A program made the position numbers and the translations under genes. This document shows, piece after piece, positions 8,980 through 18,481 of a stretch of DNA of 64,000 nucleotides. The notes under the pieces are model-generated. The model worked only from the letters and a program-made list of their open reading frames with translations, was not told the origin of the DNA and did not search any database. This DNA is from Dickeya zeae NCPPB 2538. Lineage in GTDB: Bacteria > Pseudomonadota > Gammaproteobacteria > Enterobacterales > Enterobacteriaceae. Location of the stretch: the NCBI RefSeq assembly GCF_000406165.1, contig NZ_CM001977.1, positions 890,689-954,688 of the forward strand, written 5' to 3'. Within the stretch, counting starts at the first letter, position 1; each line of letters opens with the position of its first letter.

Positions 8980-10122
8980 ATGACACAGACAGAGTCCATG
9001 CTTTGCGTTTTGCATCATTTGAGTTGCCACTGGCGCTGCGCTGTTCTTCGTGCCTGCGGCTTATGTGGGGGATTACTGCTTATCGGTGCGTTATCCGGCT
9101 GTGATAACACCAGTAGCAAGCCCGCGCCTGCGCCGCTGCGCCCGGTGCGTACCGTGACAGTCGAGCCATCCGATACCGGTGATGTCTTATCCCAGACCGG
9201 CGAGATCCGTCCGGCGGAAGAAACTGCGCTGGGTTTCCGTCTGGATGGTCGAATCGTATCGCGTATGGTGGATGTCGGGTCAGAGGTAAAGGCTGGCGAT
9301 GTGATAGCCACGCTCGATCCCCGCGACACGGATAACCAGCTACAAAGCGCGAAGGCGGATTTGACCCGAGCGATAGCATCGGAGCGGCTCGCGGAGCAAA
9401 ATCTTAACCGAATGAAACAACTGGCGCCGAATGGCGCTATTTCCCGCTCTCAACTCGATGAGGCCCAGTCGAACTGGGCATCGGCGGTATCGGTGCGTGA
9501 AAGTGCACAAGCCAGCGTCAAAAGTGCCCAGGACCGCCTGGGGTATACCCGGCTCTCTGCGCCGGTCGCCGGTGTGATCACCTCGGTCAGCGCTAACCCC
9601 GGTCAGGTGGTGAATGCGGGTCAGGAAGTGGTGCGACTGGCGACGTTTACCGGCCGCGATGCGGTTTTCAATGTCTCTGAACGATTGATTACCAGCGGCA
9701 TGACCGACCCGCTGGTGACCGTGTCCTTGTTATCCAATCCAGCTATCAAAGTCCGTGGGCGTGTGCGGGACGTCAGCCCGTTGGCGGACGCGGAAACCCG
9801 TACCTGGCGGGTGCGGGTTTCACTCGCCGAACCACCGAAAGAAATGGTGCTGGGCGCCACGGTCGAGGGTGAAATCACGCTGCCCGGCAGTCGCGTTATC
9901 GTGTTGCCAGCCTCGGCACTCACCCGTCAGGGAGATAACCCGGCGGTGTTTGTGGTTGACCCACAGACGCAGGTGTTGCGGTTACAACCGATCACCCTGC
10001 GGCATTATAACGAATCTCAGTTGGTGGTTGCCGGTGGCTTGTCGGCGGGTGACAAGGTGGTCATCGCTGGCGTGAGTAAACTTCGGGCGGGTGAGAAGGT
10101 CGCGCTGGCGGAGGCGCAATGA
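8980..10122 (+). CDS. RND efflux periplasmic adaptor (membrane-fusion) lipoprotein
   Basis: 380 residues. A signal sequence ends in the lipobox LSGC, so the protein is probably lipid-anchored. The lipoyl half-motifs (about 75-110 and 185-225), a coiled-coil hairpin between them rich in Ala, Gln and Glu, and a beta-barrel domain (about 235-300) follow the MexH/VmeC plan. The adaptor links an inner-membrane RND pump to an outer-membrane channel. Its stop overlaps the pump start (ATGATG). The first Met may not be the real start: the segment of about 20 residues before the hydrophobic region is long for a lipoprotein signal. Confidence 0.9.
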   Translation: MTQTESMLCVLHHLSCHWRCAVLRACGLCGGLLLIGALSGCDNTSSKPAPAPLRPVRTVTVEPSDTGDVLSQTGEIRPAEETALGFRLDGRIVSRMVDVGSEVKAGDVIATLDPRDTDNQLQSAKADLTRAIASERLAEQNLNRMKQLAPNGAISRSQLDEAQSNWASAVSVRESAQASVKSAQDRLGYTRLSAPVAGVITSVSANPGQVVNAGQEVVRLATFTGRDAVFNVSERLITSGMTDPLVTVSLLSNPAIKVRGRVRDVSPLADAETRTWRVRVSLAEPPKEMVLGATVEGEITLPGSRVIVLPASALTRQGDNPAVFVVDPQTQVLRLQPITLRHYNESQLVVAGGLSAGDKVVIAGVSKLRAGEKVALAEAQ

Positions 10123-13100
10123 TGTCAGCGGGATTCAAGCAAAAGTGGAACCTTTCTGCCTGGGCACTGGCCCATCAGCAACTGGTGGCATTTCTGATGC
10201 TGGTCGTTGTGGCTGCTGGTGTGATGAGCTACGAACGTTTGCCGCGCAACGAAGATCCAGCGTTTACCATCAAAACGGCGGTGGTCTCTGCCAGTTGGCC
10301 CGGAGCCACCGTGCAGGATACCGTCAGCTTTGTGACCGATGTGCTGGAAAAGAAGCTGCAGGAAACGCCTTACCTTGATTTTACTGAAAGCTACAGCCGC
10401 GCTGGTGAGGCGGTGATATTCGTCAACCTGCGTGACAATACGCCGCCGTCCAAAGTGCAGAGCATCTGGTATACCGTTCGCAAAAAGATGAAGGATGTGG
10501 CACCCAGCCTGCCCGATGGGGTGGCTGAACCGGCGGTTAACGATGAGTTTGACGATACGTTCGGCACCATTTATGGCTTTACTGCCGAGGGATACTCGCC
10601 GCGCGAGCTGCGCGATAAGGTAGATGACATTCGTACCGAACTACTCGCCACGCCGGATATCGGCAAAATCGAGGTATTGGGCGCGCAGGATGAGCAGATC
10701 GTAGTGGCGTTTTCGCCCAGACAACTGGCGGGGATGGGGCTTTCCCTGCAACAGGTGACGGCAGCGTTGCAGGCACAGAATGCCGTTAGTCCGGCTGGCA
10801 TCATTCGAACCGATAGTGACAAGGTGGCGCTTCGGGTCAGCGGCGCGTTTGTGTCCGAAGCGAGCCTACGCGACGTGACGCTGCGTATTGGAAGCCGCTT
10901 CATCCCGTTAACCGACATCGCGACGATTCACCGTCAGGCGGCTGAGCCGCCCGCACCGGCGTTTCGCGTCAATGGGCAACCGGCCATTGGGCTGGCGATT
11001 TCAATGGCATCGACCGGCAATATGCTGGATTTCGGTAACGCGCTGCGCAGCAAGATGGCGACGATCAGCGCGTCACTACCGTATGGGATTGAGGTCACTA
11101 ACGTGGCGGATCAATCTGCGGTGGTGGCGTCGTCGGTCAACGGTTTTGTCCGGGTGCTGCTGGAGGCCGTCGTGATCGTGCTGGCGGTATCGTTCGTTTC
11201 GCTGGGTAGCCGCGCTGGTCTGGTGGTGGCGGCGTCGATACCGATTGTGCTGGCGATGACCTTCACCGGTATGGAGGTAGCAGGTATTGGCCTGCAGCGC
11301 ATTTCACTCGGGGCGCTGATTATCGCGCTCGGGCTGTTAGTGGATGACGCCATGATCACGGTGGAGGCGATGGTATCGAGCCTGGAGAAGGGGGAGGCCC
11401 GTGAACAGGCCGCTACCCGTGCTTATGACACCACCGCGTTTCCGATGCTCACCGGTACGCTGGTGATGATAGCGGGCTTCATTCCAGTGGGGTTTGCGGC
11501 ATCCAGCGCCGGTGAGTACTGCTACTCGCTGTTTATTGTGGTGATGATTTCGCTCATCAGCTCCTGGGTGGTGGCTATTCTGTTCTCGCCGCTGATTGGC
11601 GTCTGGTTGCTACCGAAGGCGGTGAAAGTTCATCAACATAACGCTGGGTGGCTGTCGCGTATGTACGAGCGCTTGCTGTCGACTGCGTTGCGCTACCGTG
11701 GTCGAACACTGCTGCTGACGGTGGCGTTACTGGCGCTGGCCATCGTGGCTGCCGGTAGGCTGGAAGGCGAGTTTTTCCCGGCCTCAGACCGACCAGAACT
11801 GCTGGTCAGCCTGACATTGCCGAATAATGCCTCTCAGGAAGCGACCGAACGAGAGGTGGTACGGCTTGAACAGTCGCTGAAAGATGACCCGAATCTGGAT
11901 CATTTCTCTACCTATGTCGGCTCCGGTGCCGTGCGTTTCTACCTGCCGATGGACGTACTGTTAGAAAATGAAAATATCGCGCAACTGGTGGTGGTGGCTA
12001 AAGGGTTAAAAGAGCGGGATGCGCTGCGCGCCCGACTGGAGAAACGCCTACAACAGGATTTCAGCCATTTGGTGACCCGCGTATCGCCGCTGGAATTAGG
12101 GCCACCCGTTGGCTGGCCGCTCAAATACCGGGTGAGCGGGCCGGATATTAGCAAGGTTCGCGAGTATGCGACCGGCCTGGCCGCGCTGATTGGCAACACC
12201 CCCGGTACACGGGAAGTGAACCTGACCGCCGGTGAACCGGAGCGTGCGATTCGTATTGACCTCAATCAGACGGAGGCGCGAGCGGTGGGCATCAGTTCGC
12301 AGGATGTCGCCAGCGCGTTGTCGACCATTTTCTCCGGCACCACGGTAACCAGCGTGCGCGATCGTAACCGCATGGTGGGTGTGGTGGTGCGTGCCCGCGA
12401 TGAGGAGCGCCAGGATCTGGATACGGTTGCCAGTCTGCAACTGCGTGCGGCTAATGGGCAACAGGTGCCGCTGGGGCAGATAGCCTCCATCGGGTATGGC
12501 ATTGACGAACCGATCATCTGGCGTCACAAACGTATCCCCTTTATCACGGTGCAAACCGACCTGGCTCCTGGGGGTCGTGCTCAGGCATTGTCAGCGGCGC
12601 TGGCACCGAAAGTGGCGGCGTATCAGGCGACATTACCAGCGGGTTACCGTATTAAAGAAGGCGGCTCGGTAGCGGAGTCCAATAAGGGGAACAGCTCGGT
12701 ATATCGGGTGTTGCCGGTCACGCTGCTGGTGATGTTGATATTGCTGATGGTGCAGTTGCAACGCTTCTCTCGCATGATGCTGGCGGTGATGATGGCACCG
12801 TTCGGGTTGATTGGCATCGTGGCGGCTATGCTGCCAACCGGTACGCCGATGGGGTTTGTCGCGTTACTCGGGGTTATCGCCCTGGCAGGGATGATCATCC
12901 GTAATGCGGTGATCCTGATCAGTGAGGTGGACACCAACACCGCCGCCGGTATGTCGGCCAGCGAGGCGATTATTCACGCGGCTCGCCACCGATCGCGTCC
13001 CATTCTGTTGACTGCCATGGCGGCGATTTTGGGGATGATCCCCATCTCCAGACAGGTATTCTGGGGGCCGATGGCCTACGCTATTATCGGCGGGCTGATC

Positions 13101-13187
13101 GTCGCGACACTGCTGACGCTGACGGTGTTACCGGCGGCGATCAGTCTGGTAATGCAGTGGGAGGCGCGCGCTAAATCGCGGCGATAA
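10119..13187 (+). CDS. RND efflux pump, inner-membrane subunit
   Basis: 1022 residues, normal for the HAE-type RND superfamily, with twelve membrane segments in the 1+5+1+5 layout and two large periplasmic loops. The proton-relay acidic pair is in TM4 (GLLVDDAMITVEA). The sequence is of the MexI/VmeI group rather than AcrB. It exports drugs or other amphiphiles by proton antiport. No outer-membrane factor gene lies in the cluster, so a TolC-like protein encoded elsewhere must complete the complex. Overlap with the adaptor gene supports one operon, possibly under the AdeRS-like system upstream. Confidence 0.93.
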   Translation: MMSAGFKQKWNLSAWALAHQQLVAFLMLVVVAAGVMSYERLPRNEDPAFTIKTAVVSASWPGATVQDTVSFVTDVLEKKLQETPYLDFTESYSRAGEAVIFVNLRDNTPPSKVQSIWYTVRKKMKDVAPSLPDGVAEPAVNDEFDDTFGTIYGFTAEGYSPRELRDKVDDIRTELLATPDIGKIEVLGAQDEQIVVAFSPRQLAGMGLSLQQVTAALQAQNAVSPAGIIRTDSDKVALRVSGAFVSEASLRDVTLRIGSRFIPLTDIATIHRQAAEPPAPAFRVNGQPAIGLAISMASTGNMLDFGNALRSKMATISASLPYGIEVTNVADQSAVVASSVNGFVRVLLEAVVIVLAVSFVSLGSRAGLVVAASIPIVLAMTFTGMEVAGIGLQRISLGALIIALGLLVDDAMITVEAMVSSLEKGEAREQAATRAYDTTAFPMLTGTLVMIAGFIPVGFAASSAGEYCYSLFIVVMISLISSWVVAILFSPLIGVWLLPKAVKVHQHNAGWLSRMYERLLSTALRYRGRTLLLTVALLALAIVAAGRLEGEFFPASDRPELLVSLTLPNNASQEATEREVVRLEQSLKDDPNLDHFSTYVGSGAVRFYLPMDVLLENENIAQLVVVAKGLKERDALRARLEKRLQQDFSHLVTRVSPLELGPPVGWPLKYRVSGPDISKVREYATGLAALIGNTPGTREVNLTAGEPERAIRIDLNQTEARAVGISSQDVASALSTIFSGTTVTSVRDRNRMVGVVVRARDEERQDLDTVASLQLRAANGQQVPLGQIASIGYGIDEPIIWRHKRIPFITVQTDLAPGGRAQALSAALAPKVAAYQATLPAGYRIKEGGSVAESNKGNSSVYRVLPVTLLVMLILLMVQLQRFSRMMLAVMMAPFGLIGIVAAMLPTGTPMGFVALLGVIALAGMIIRNAVILISEVDTNTAAGMSASEAIIHAARHRSRPILLTAMAAILGMIPISRQVFWGPMAYAIIGGLIVATLLTLTVLPAAISLVMQWEARAKSRR

Positions 13188-13226
13188 CGCGTGGATAAAG
13201 CGGGTAAGAGAGCCTGTTATCCGAAT

Positions 13227-13256
13227 ATGGCCCGGCATCAGTCACGATACCGGGCC
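13227..13256. terminator. Stem-loop between convergent RND and TraF-like genes
   Basis: GGCCCGG / CCGGGCC 7-bp stem with a long loop in the 75-base gap between two convergent genes. A shared transcription end is likely; there is no strong T-run on either side. Confidence 0.45.
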
Positions 13257-13262
13257 GCAGGC

Positions 13263-14510
13263 TTAGAAGGTAAAACTCAGTTTGGCGGCAGCGCCATAGG
13301 TGTGTTGGCTTGCGGTGCCGGCCATGCCGGTCAGGTCAAGATGGACGCCGAAGGGAGATAGCCCAATACCGGCGGTGACCTGGTCTTTGTCACTGTCGCG
13401 CATATTGGCGCGATAACCCACACGCAATTGCGCCCAGGACAACACGCGATATTCCGCACCCACACCGGCGTACTGGTTCTTTTTCTCAGCATCAAAACCA
13501 CTGGCGGGCGTCAGGTCGATATCGGTCGCCAGCGTCAGCTTGTCTTTGTTCCAGGCGGTACCGGCAGTGACCTGCGGGCGAAGGCTGAAAGTGCGCTGAA
13601 TGCCCTGCACCTCTTTGGTATCGATCCGGCGTCCTATCAGGTTTTGTGCCACCAGACCGGCACTCCAGTTGGGCGTCAGGTTGGTACTTACCCCCACATC
13701 CAGGTTCGCACCGGTCGTGGATTTTCTGAATTCTGAATTGCGGAAATCGGAAGCGCTGTAGTTATTGATTGATGCAATATAGTTATAGGTATCAATCTGT
13801 TGCAGTTTCGGTGTGATACCGACCGAGACCGGCTGACCGGCAATACTGAATGCTTTCGCCATGGCGACACCGTACTCGGTCACCAGCGCGCCTGCGCCTT
13901 CGGCCCGGGAGGTGAAGCTATTCAGGTCGGCTGAACTGGGAATGGTTCTTCCAGCCGCCACGCTATCCAGATAGGCCAGGTCACGGTCGGTCACCACCGC
14001 TTTGGCGTTGGCAACCCCCCAGCCTTTCACAACAAAAGCGAAGGGGAGTGTTTGATTGGGAACCGCAATGACGGCCGCTGCCGCGGCATCGCCGTAAGCG
14101 CGATCGCCATTGATGCCTTCCAATTCACCCCGCAGCGACTGAAAGGAGGAGATACCCTGCTGTAACGCCAGTCGACGCAACAGCGGGTTGGTGACACCAC
14201 TGCTGGCGTTCAGCGTGTTTTTGACGCTGTCCCAACTGCTTTTGATACGATCGAATTTGTCTTCCACTTTGTCTGGATCGGAAACGAAGACACCAACGGA
14301 CGGGAGGATCACGCTAACATTGTCGCTGGCCTGTGCGTTGGTGAGTAGTGCCGGGTTGGTCAATGCTGCAGAACCGTAGTGCGATGAGGCGACACCCGTT
14401 CCCCCCATAGCGTCATTCCTTGCATCCGACCAGGTGCCAGCAGCAAAGGTGACAGCGGGAGAAAACAAACCCGCAACCGTTATGGCGCGGACGAGTGAGT
14501 TTTTGTGCAT
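13263..14510 (-). CDS. TraF-like outer-membrane protein (F-plasmid transfer operon family)
   Basis: 415 residues with a signal peptide cleaved near TFAAG. The motif DARNDAMGGTGVASSHYGSA is typical of the TraF_2/FadL-like outer-membrane group (PF13729), and the second half has regular beta-barrel strands ending in KLSFTF. Despite the family name there are no conjugation genes here. The chromosomal homologues are of unknown function, probably a barrel channel or uptake protein. It stands alone, with 654 bases of AT-rich DNA in front. Confidence 0.75.
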   Translation of the reverse strand: MHKNSLVRAITVAGLFSPAVTFAAGTWSDARNDAMGGTGVASSHYGSAALTNPALLTNAQASDNVSVILPSVGVFVSDPDKVEDKFDRIKSSWDSVKNTLNASSGVTNPLLRRLALQQGISSFQSLRGELEGINGDRAYGDAAAAAVIAVPNQTLPFAFVVKGWGVANAKAVVTDRDLAYLDSVAAGRTIPSSADLNSFTSRAEGAGALVTEYGVAMAKAFSIAGQPVSVGITPKLQQIDTYNYIASINNYSASDFRNSEFRKSTTGANLDVGVSTNLTPNWSAGLVAQNLIGRRIDTKEVQGIQRTFSLRPQVTAGTAWNKDKLTLATDIDLTPASGFDAEKKNQYAGVGAEYRVLSWAQLRVGYRANMRDSDKDQVTAGIGLSPFGVHLDLTGMAGTASQHTYGAAAKLSFTF

Positions 14511-15164
14511 ACGAGCATTCCTTTATCAAAATAAGGGATTAGGAAAAATTTCCTTTTTGCTGTGTGCTCGTAGTGTTTTTTAAAAATAAACGTAGTAGCT
14601 AAAGTAAAAATAGAGGACACCCTTATACAGACTGAGAGAAAATACTCCCGTGGCAGGAGGCTTGTCTCACAGCAGCTTGAAATGGCTTTTCGGTGTGTCG
14701 CTTTTTCAGTGTGTTATTGCACCCAAGACTTGCGTGCAAAAAGCATCGACAGCCTAACATTTTCATTTTTGGCAGTGATAGTCTTTTACCTGATATCAGG
14801 CACCCTTGGCGTAGTAATTTTCTAGCTTGTTGAATTTATTATCTTTATTGATTGCGTGAATAGCGTGCTTTAATTCGCTTTATTTGATGGAATGAATATC
14901 TTGAATTAATGTCGATATTATGTAACCCCTGTGTTATCGGCCAGATAACGTCAATATCCATCCTGTAGCAGCGTTGCCTCTTTCCTTATTTTCTTTGTGA
15001 TGATGGCGGCATTCATTTACCTCTCATTATTCCATTAGATTATTTTATGCCGATGGTGTTTTAATTCCTGATAGGGTGAGAGCGCAAGGGGCATCGGAAA
15101 GCGAGTGTTTATTTCTACAGCTATCTTGTACCGGCGTGTGGGCCGTAACGATGAAAGGTGAAGT
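14511..15164. other. Long AT-rich divergent intergenic region
   Basis: 654 bases between the TraF-like gene (minus) and the HxlR gene (plus). It is clearly richer in A and T than the flanking genes and should hold both promoters. I see short palindromes such as CCTGATATCAGG near 14790 but no coding region, tRNA or strong terminator. Confidence 0.5.
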
Positions 15165-15560
15165 ATGGGAGAAATTGAACGATTTCAGCGTGGGGATTTA
15201 CTGGTGGCAGCCTGCCCATCGCGTGAAGTTTTACAACATATCACCAGCCGCTGGGGCATTCTGGTCTTGATTGTACTGGAGTCCAAAACGCTGCGGTTCA
15301 GTGAATTGCGTCGGCTGATTAATGGTATCAGCGAACGTATGCTGGCTCAGACCTTACAATGTCTGGAAGGTGACGGTTTGATTCATCGGGTGGCTTACGA
15401 TGTGGTGCCGCCACACGTGGAATACAGCCTGACCCCGCTGGGAAAAGAAGCATCGGAAAAGGTGCGTGTGCTAGTCGATTGGATAGAAGAAAGTATGCCG
15501 CGTATTACTGAACACTGGCGTAAATCGGGAGCGCCGCGCTCGTTGAAAACGCCTGCCTGA
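15165..15560 (+). CDS. HxlR-family transcriptional regulator
   Basis: 131 residues. CPSREVLQHITSRWGILVL near the N-terminus is the HxlR signature with its conserved Cys, followed by the winged helix (FSELRRLINGISERMLAQTLQCLEGDGLI) and the wing HVEYSLTPLGKE. HxlR proteins sense electrophiles, aldehydes or hypochlorite through cysteine chemistry; the usual partner is a neighbouring oxidoreductase, but none is adjacent here. AGGTGA upstream of the ATG is the ribosome-binding site. Confidence 0.9.
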   Translation: MGEIERFQRGDLLVAACPSREVLQHITSRWGILVLIVLESKTLRFSELRRLINGISERMLAQTLQCLEGDGLIHRVAYDVVPPHVEYSLTPLGKEASEKVRVLVDWIEESMPRITEHWRKSGAPRSLKTPA

Positions 15561-15604
15561 TATTTGCTGCGTGTTTGAACTACGTGACAAGCTTTCCCCG
15601 AGAG

Positions 15605-16132
15605 CTATCTTGTGAGACCCCACGCATCAAACTGTTTGTTGATTTCTTTAATGGACGCGAGCTTTATTTTGGGGAGTGCCAGCGTTTCAAAAAGCTCAGC
15701 ATAGTATTTCCGGTTCCCTGGCGTGACAGCGGCAATATGGTGGACCATTTTCCAGTTCAGTCTGTCTTTTCCTCCTTCCAGACCACCATAACGCTGGTAT
15801 TGAAACAGTGTGCGATTCACATAGCGAGACAAACTCGCCAGTGTGGATACATCAAGCAAAATAAGCCCGGTGGCACGGGATAAACGCTGCGGCAGGCATC
15901 TTTTATAATTTCCATCCATGACCCACTTCTCTTTATTGATTGCCGCATCGTGCAATAGCAGAAATTCATTGAATGGACGTTCTTGCCAGTTCGAATAGGG
16001 GATATGGAAAAAACGGTCCAGATGAATAACCTCCAGATGACGTTTCTTCGCGATGGCATGCGCCAGAGTAGATTTACCGCTATTTGATGGGCCGATAATG
16101 CAAATTCTGTCGCCTAAATCGGAAAGTTTCAT
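15605..16132 (-). CDS. Small P-loop kinase, DNA-topology-modulation (FlaR)-like
   Basis: 175 residues. A Walker A motif GPSNSGKST lies at about residues 14-22, followed by HLDRFFHIP and WVMDGNY, typical of the adenylate-kinase-like proteins annotated as topology modulation protein FlaR. The start at 16132 has GAGAG just upstream; an ATG at 16144 would add four residues. The biochemical function of this group is not established. It is convergent with the HxlR gene. Confidence 0.7.
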   Translation of the reverse strand: MKLSDLGDRICIIGPSNSGKSTLAHAIAKKRHLEVIHLDRFFHIPYSNWQERPFNEFLLLHDAAINKEKWVMDGNYKRCLPQRLSRATGLILLDVSTLASLSRYVNRTLFQYQRYGGLEGGKDRLNWKMVHHIAAVTPGNRKYYAELFETLALPKIKLASIKEINKQFDAWGLTR

Positions 16133-16266
16133 CGAGACTCTCATTCATCGCCGCTGAACCCGAGCCAATAATACTGACGTTGATGTCATTGTTCTATTAT
16201 TAATCGGCCGCTTAACGGGAGGGGGGGATTATCTCGAATGATGCTGCCACTGGCGCGATAACAGAA

Positions 16267-16290
16267 CATCCCGGCCTTAAGGCCAGGATG
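16267..16290 (-). terminator. Stem-loop after the binding-protein gene
   Basis: CATCC and GGCC paired around the centre TTAA with one mismatch. It lies 74 bases past the stop of the gene ending at 16364 and may end its transcript. No clear U-run follows. Confidence 0.4.
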
Positions 16291-16363
16291 TTAAGCAAGC
16301 ACGTTGCAGCATAAGGGGGGCTTTTTACCGTTCTTGTGCTGCTAAGTCAGAACGGTTTGTGGC

Positions 16364-17470
16364 TCAGGGTTTTGTCAGTGAAATGGCAAAGGTACCCTGT
16401 GGAACCACCGGCAGATATTTACGGTAATAGTCGAGATAGTTTTTGACCGGATCGATATCTTTGAATAACTCAGGGTAGAGGGATTTGGCAATAAACTGCA
16501 CCATGGCGAAGTCAGACAACGTGCGTGACGCGCCCTGATAAACCGCGAACACCTGCTGGTTTTTCACCGCAGGAAAATCTTCCCAGCCAGCGCGCTGAGT
16601 GAACCCACGCAATTTGGCCTCAGCATCCGCTTTATTCACACCCACGCCCATTAGCATTGCATCGGCGACTTTGTTGTCCTCACGACCGGAGAAGAACACG
16701 GCATCTGGTTTGCTGCTCAGCACTTGCTCAGGGTTCATGATTCCCCACAATTTCACATAGGGGGCGGCAATATTATCGCCACCGGCTAAATCGAGCATCG
16801 ATCCCCACATGTTTTGACCGTAGGTAAAGGAGTATTCGGACGGGCCACGGTTACCGAATTCAAAATACACTTTGGGTTTAGGTTTATGGGCTGCAGCGAT
16901 ACGTGCTTCTACCGTTTCGATGCTGCTTTGATAAAAGTGCGCTATCTCATTGGCACGTTCGGTGTTTCCCGTCAGTTGACCAAATATTTGAGTTGATTTC
17001 ACATGCAGAGCGACCGTCTGAGCGTTGTAATCCACTACGACGACAGGGATATGCAGTTGCTCAAGGGTGGCAACTTCTGCTTTCAGCGCCTGATATTGCC
17101 AGCTCGCCAGGATCACCACATCGGGTTTCAGGCTGATCAACTTCTCAATTGACACGTTATGCAGGTCAACTTCGCCAATATCGGGCAGCGTTGCCAGTGA
17201 AGGGCGATGTTTCACGTACATCTCCCAGTTGGCCGGAACCTTGCCGCGCCAGGCTTCGCGCGAGATACCCACGACATGATCAAAGGCTTTATCACCGCCG
17301 ACGGCCATGTAGTCTTCAAAGTAAAAGCCCAGAATGGCGCGTTTAACCGGCACATCAACGGTCACGTTGCGCCCGGCGGTGTCATTAATCGTCACTTGTG
17401 CGGCGATGGAAACACCGCTAATGACCGATAAACCGAGTAACACGATACCCCTGAAAATACTGAACAACAT
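16364..17470 (-). CDS. Periplasmic binding protein of a metal/siderophore-type ABC transporter (orphan)
   Basis: 368 residues from the ATG at 17470, chosen for its AGAGGT ribosome-binding site and a normal signal peptide cleaved near SIAAQ. The TINDTAGRNVTVDVP opening and KPDVVILASWQY segment mark the FecB/BtuF/FhuD class III fold, two lobes joined by a long helix. These proteins deliver ferric siderophores, haem or cobalamin to a FecCD-type permease. No permease or ATPase gene is near, so it must share a transporter or is a remnant of a larger locus. I looked for a Fur box upstream and found only partial matches. Confidence 0.82.
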   Translation of the reverse strand: MLFSIFRGIVLLGLSVISGVSIAAQVTINDTAGRNVTVDVPVKRAILGFYFEDYMAVGGDKAFDHVVGISREAWRGKVPANWEMYVKHRPSLATLPDIGEVDLHNVSIEKLISLKPDVVILASWQYQALKAEVATLEQLHIPVVVVDYNAQTVALHVKSTQIFGQLTGNTERANEIAHFYQSSIETVEARIAAAHKPKPKVYFEFGNRGPSEYSFTYGQNMWGSMLDLAGGDNIAAPYVKLWGIMNPEQVLSSKPDAVFFSGREDNKVADAMLMGVGVNKADAEAKLRGFTQRAGWEDFPAVKNQQVFAVYQGASRTLSDFAMVQFIAKSLYPELFKDIDPVKNYLDYYRKYLPVVPQGTFAISLTKP

Positions 17471-17817
17471 CCTGACCTCTCTTCTTATATGACCTGGAAT
17501 CACGCGCCGAAAAAGCTGAATAAGAATAATAAAAATTCGCATTAAAGGCCAGCGGGATAGAGGAAGATTAGGAAACAACATGCAGGTATTAGTAAAGGTT
17601 AAGTGTTTTGTTGACGATTCCTGTTCCTGATGGCCGCCAGGCAGGCAACAGCCGATACCTCTCTGTGTTGAAGATCTTTTAAACGTAGATTTGATATGTT
17701 GGATTTGCGGTTTTTGAGATAATCAAAAACAGTATTGTTTATAATTTATTGATTATATTTATATTTTTTCTATCATTTTGAGATGTCGTCATGCCTGGTT
17801 TGAGATAACTACATATC

Positions 17818-17889
17818 ATGGCTCAATTTAATCACTTTGAACTCTCGCTCCTGAACCCCAGTTTTGACTCCCCTTTGGTCGATGTGTAA
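17818..17889 (+). pseudogene. Possible 23-codon gene fragment beside tRNA-Phe
   Basis: ATG at 17818 opens 23 codons reading FNHFELSLLNPSFDSPLVDV before a stop. From memory this resembles the first residues of some Fic-family proteins, which would continue for several hundred residues; nothing like the remainder follows. Together with the nearby tRNA-Phe gene it may be the stub of a gene cut by loss of an island. The resemblance is recalled, not computed, and the rest of 17471-18107 (over 600 bases, AT-rich) shows no other gene. Confidence 0.3.
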
Positions 17890-18107
17890 GTTTCCCTGTT
17901 TCCCCCGTGTTTTCTACTTCATTATGAATGATCTGAAAGAAAGGAACCGTAGAGGAGCGTAGAAAGACCGTAGCTGTGAGGTAAGGAAAAGGCACATCAG
18001 AGGGTGTTAAGGTGTCTAAAAGTAACGAACATCTGCGAAAATGGCGAGAAATCCAGCAAGCAAATAACGTGTTGCAACGACCAGAAATCTAACAGAACGC
18101 CAAAAGC

Positions 18108-18135
18108 AAAAAACCAGCCCGTAGGCTGGTTTTTC
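18108..18135 (-). terminator. Intrinsic terminator of tRNA-Phe
   Basis: AAACCAGCC / GGCTGGTTT stem with loop CGTA and A-runs on the plus strand, which read as a U-run after the hairpin on the minus strand. It lies eight bases beyond the tRNA 3' end. Confidence 0.85.
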
Positions 18136-18143
18136 TGAATAAG

Positions 18144-18219
18144 TGGTGCCCGGACTCGGAATCGAACCAAGGACACGGGGATTTTCAATCCCCTGCTCTA
18201 CCGACTGAGCTATCCGGGC
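18144..18219 (-). tRNA. tRNA-Phe (GAA)
   Basis: 76-nt cloverleaf on the minus strand: acceptor GCCCGGA pairs with TCCGGGC, D-loop with GTCGGTAGA, anticodon loop TTGAAAA (anticodon GAA), T-loop TTCGATT and encoded CCA. Phe tRNA genes are common island integration sites; no integrase is present in the window. Confidence 0.97.
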
Positions 18220-18481
18220 AACGGGGCGCATTAAACCGTATATCGCGATGAGCGTCAACGAGTTTCTGTCACAATCGCTGCGGTTGGTCTATTTTCAGCC
18301 AGTCGCCCCTGTTCGCTGTTGATTTGACGAGCGGGGTGGGGCGCTGGCAAGCCTGATGGCAGGCGGTAATGCGCCGATAAATACTGTCACATTCGTTTTC
18401 TTGAATTCGGTGAAAAATAATGCCACTATTGCGCGGTTTTTAGCTTACCTTTCACCTGCGGTTATTTAGAGGATTGCGGAT

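Noticed and set aside
13263..14510. Conjugation (F-type transfer) locus
   Set aside because: Only the barrel protein that shares the TraF family name is present; no relaxase, pilin or coupling protein genes nearby.
17700..17780. Fur box upstream of the binding-protein gene
   Set aside because: Only half-matches such as GATAATCA; no 19-bp palindrome close to the consensus.
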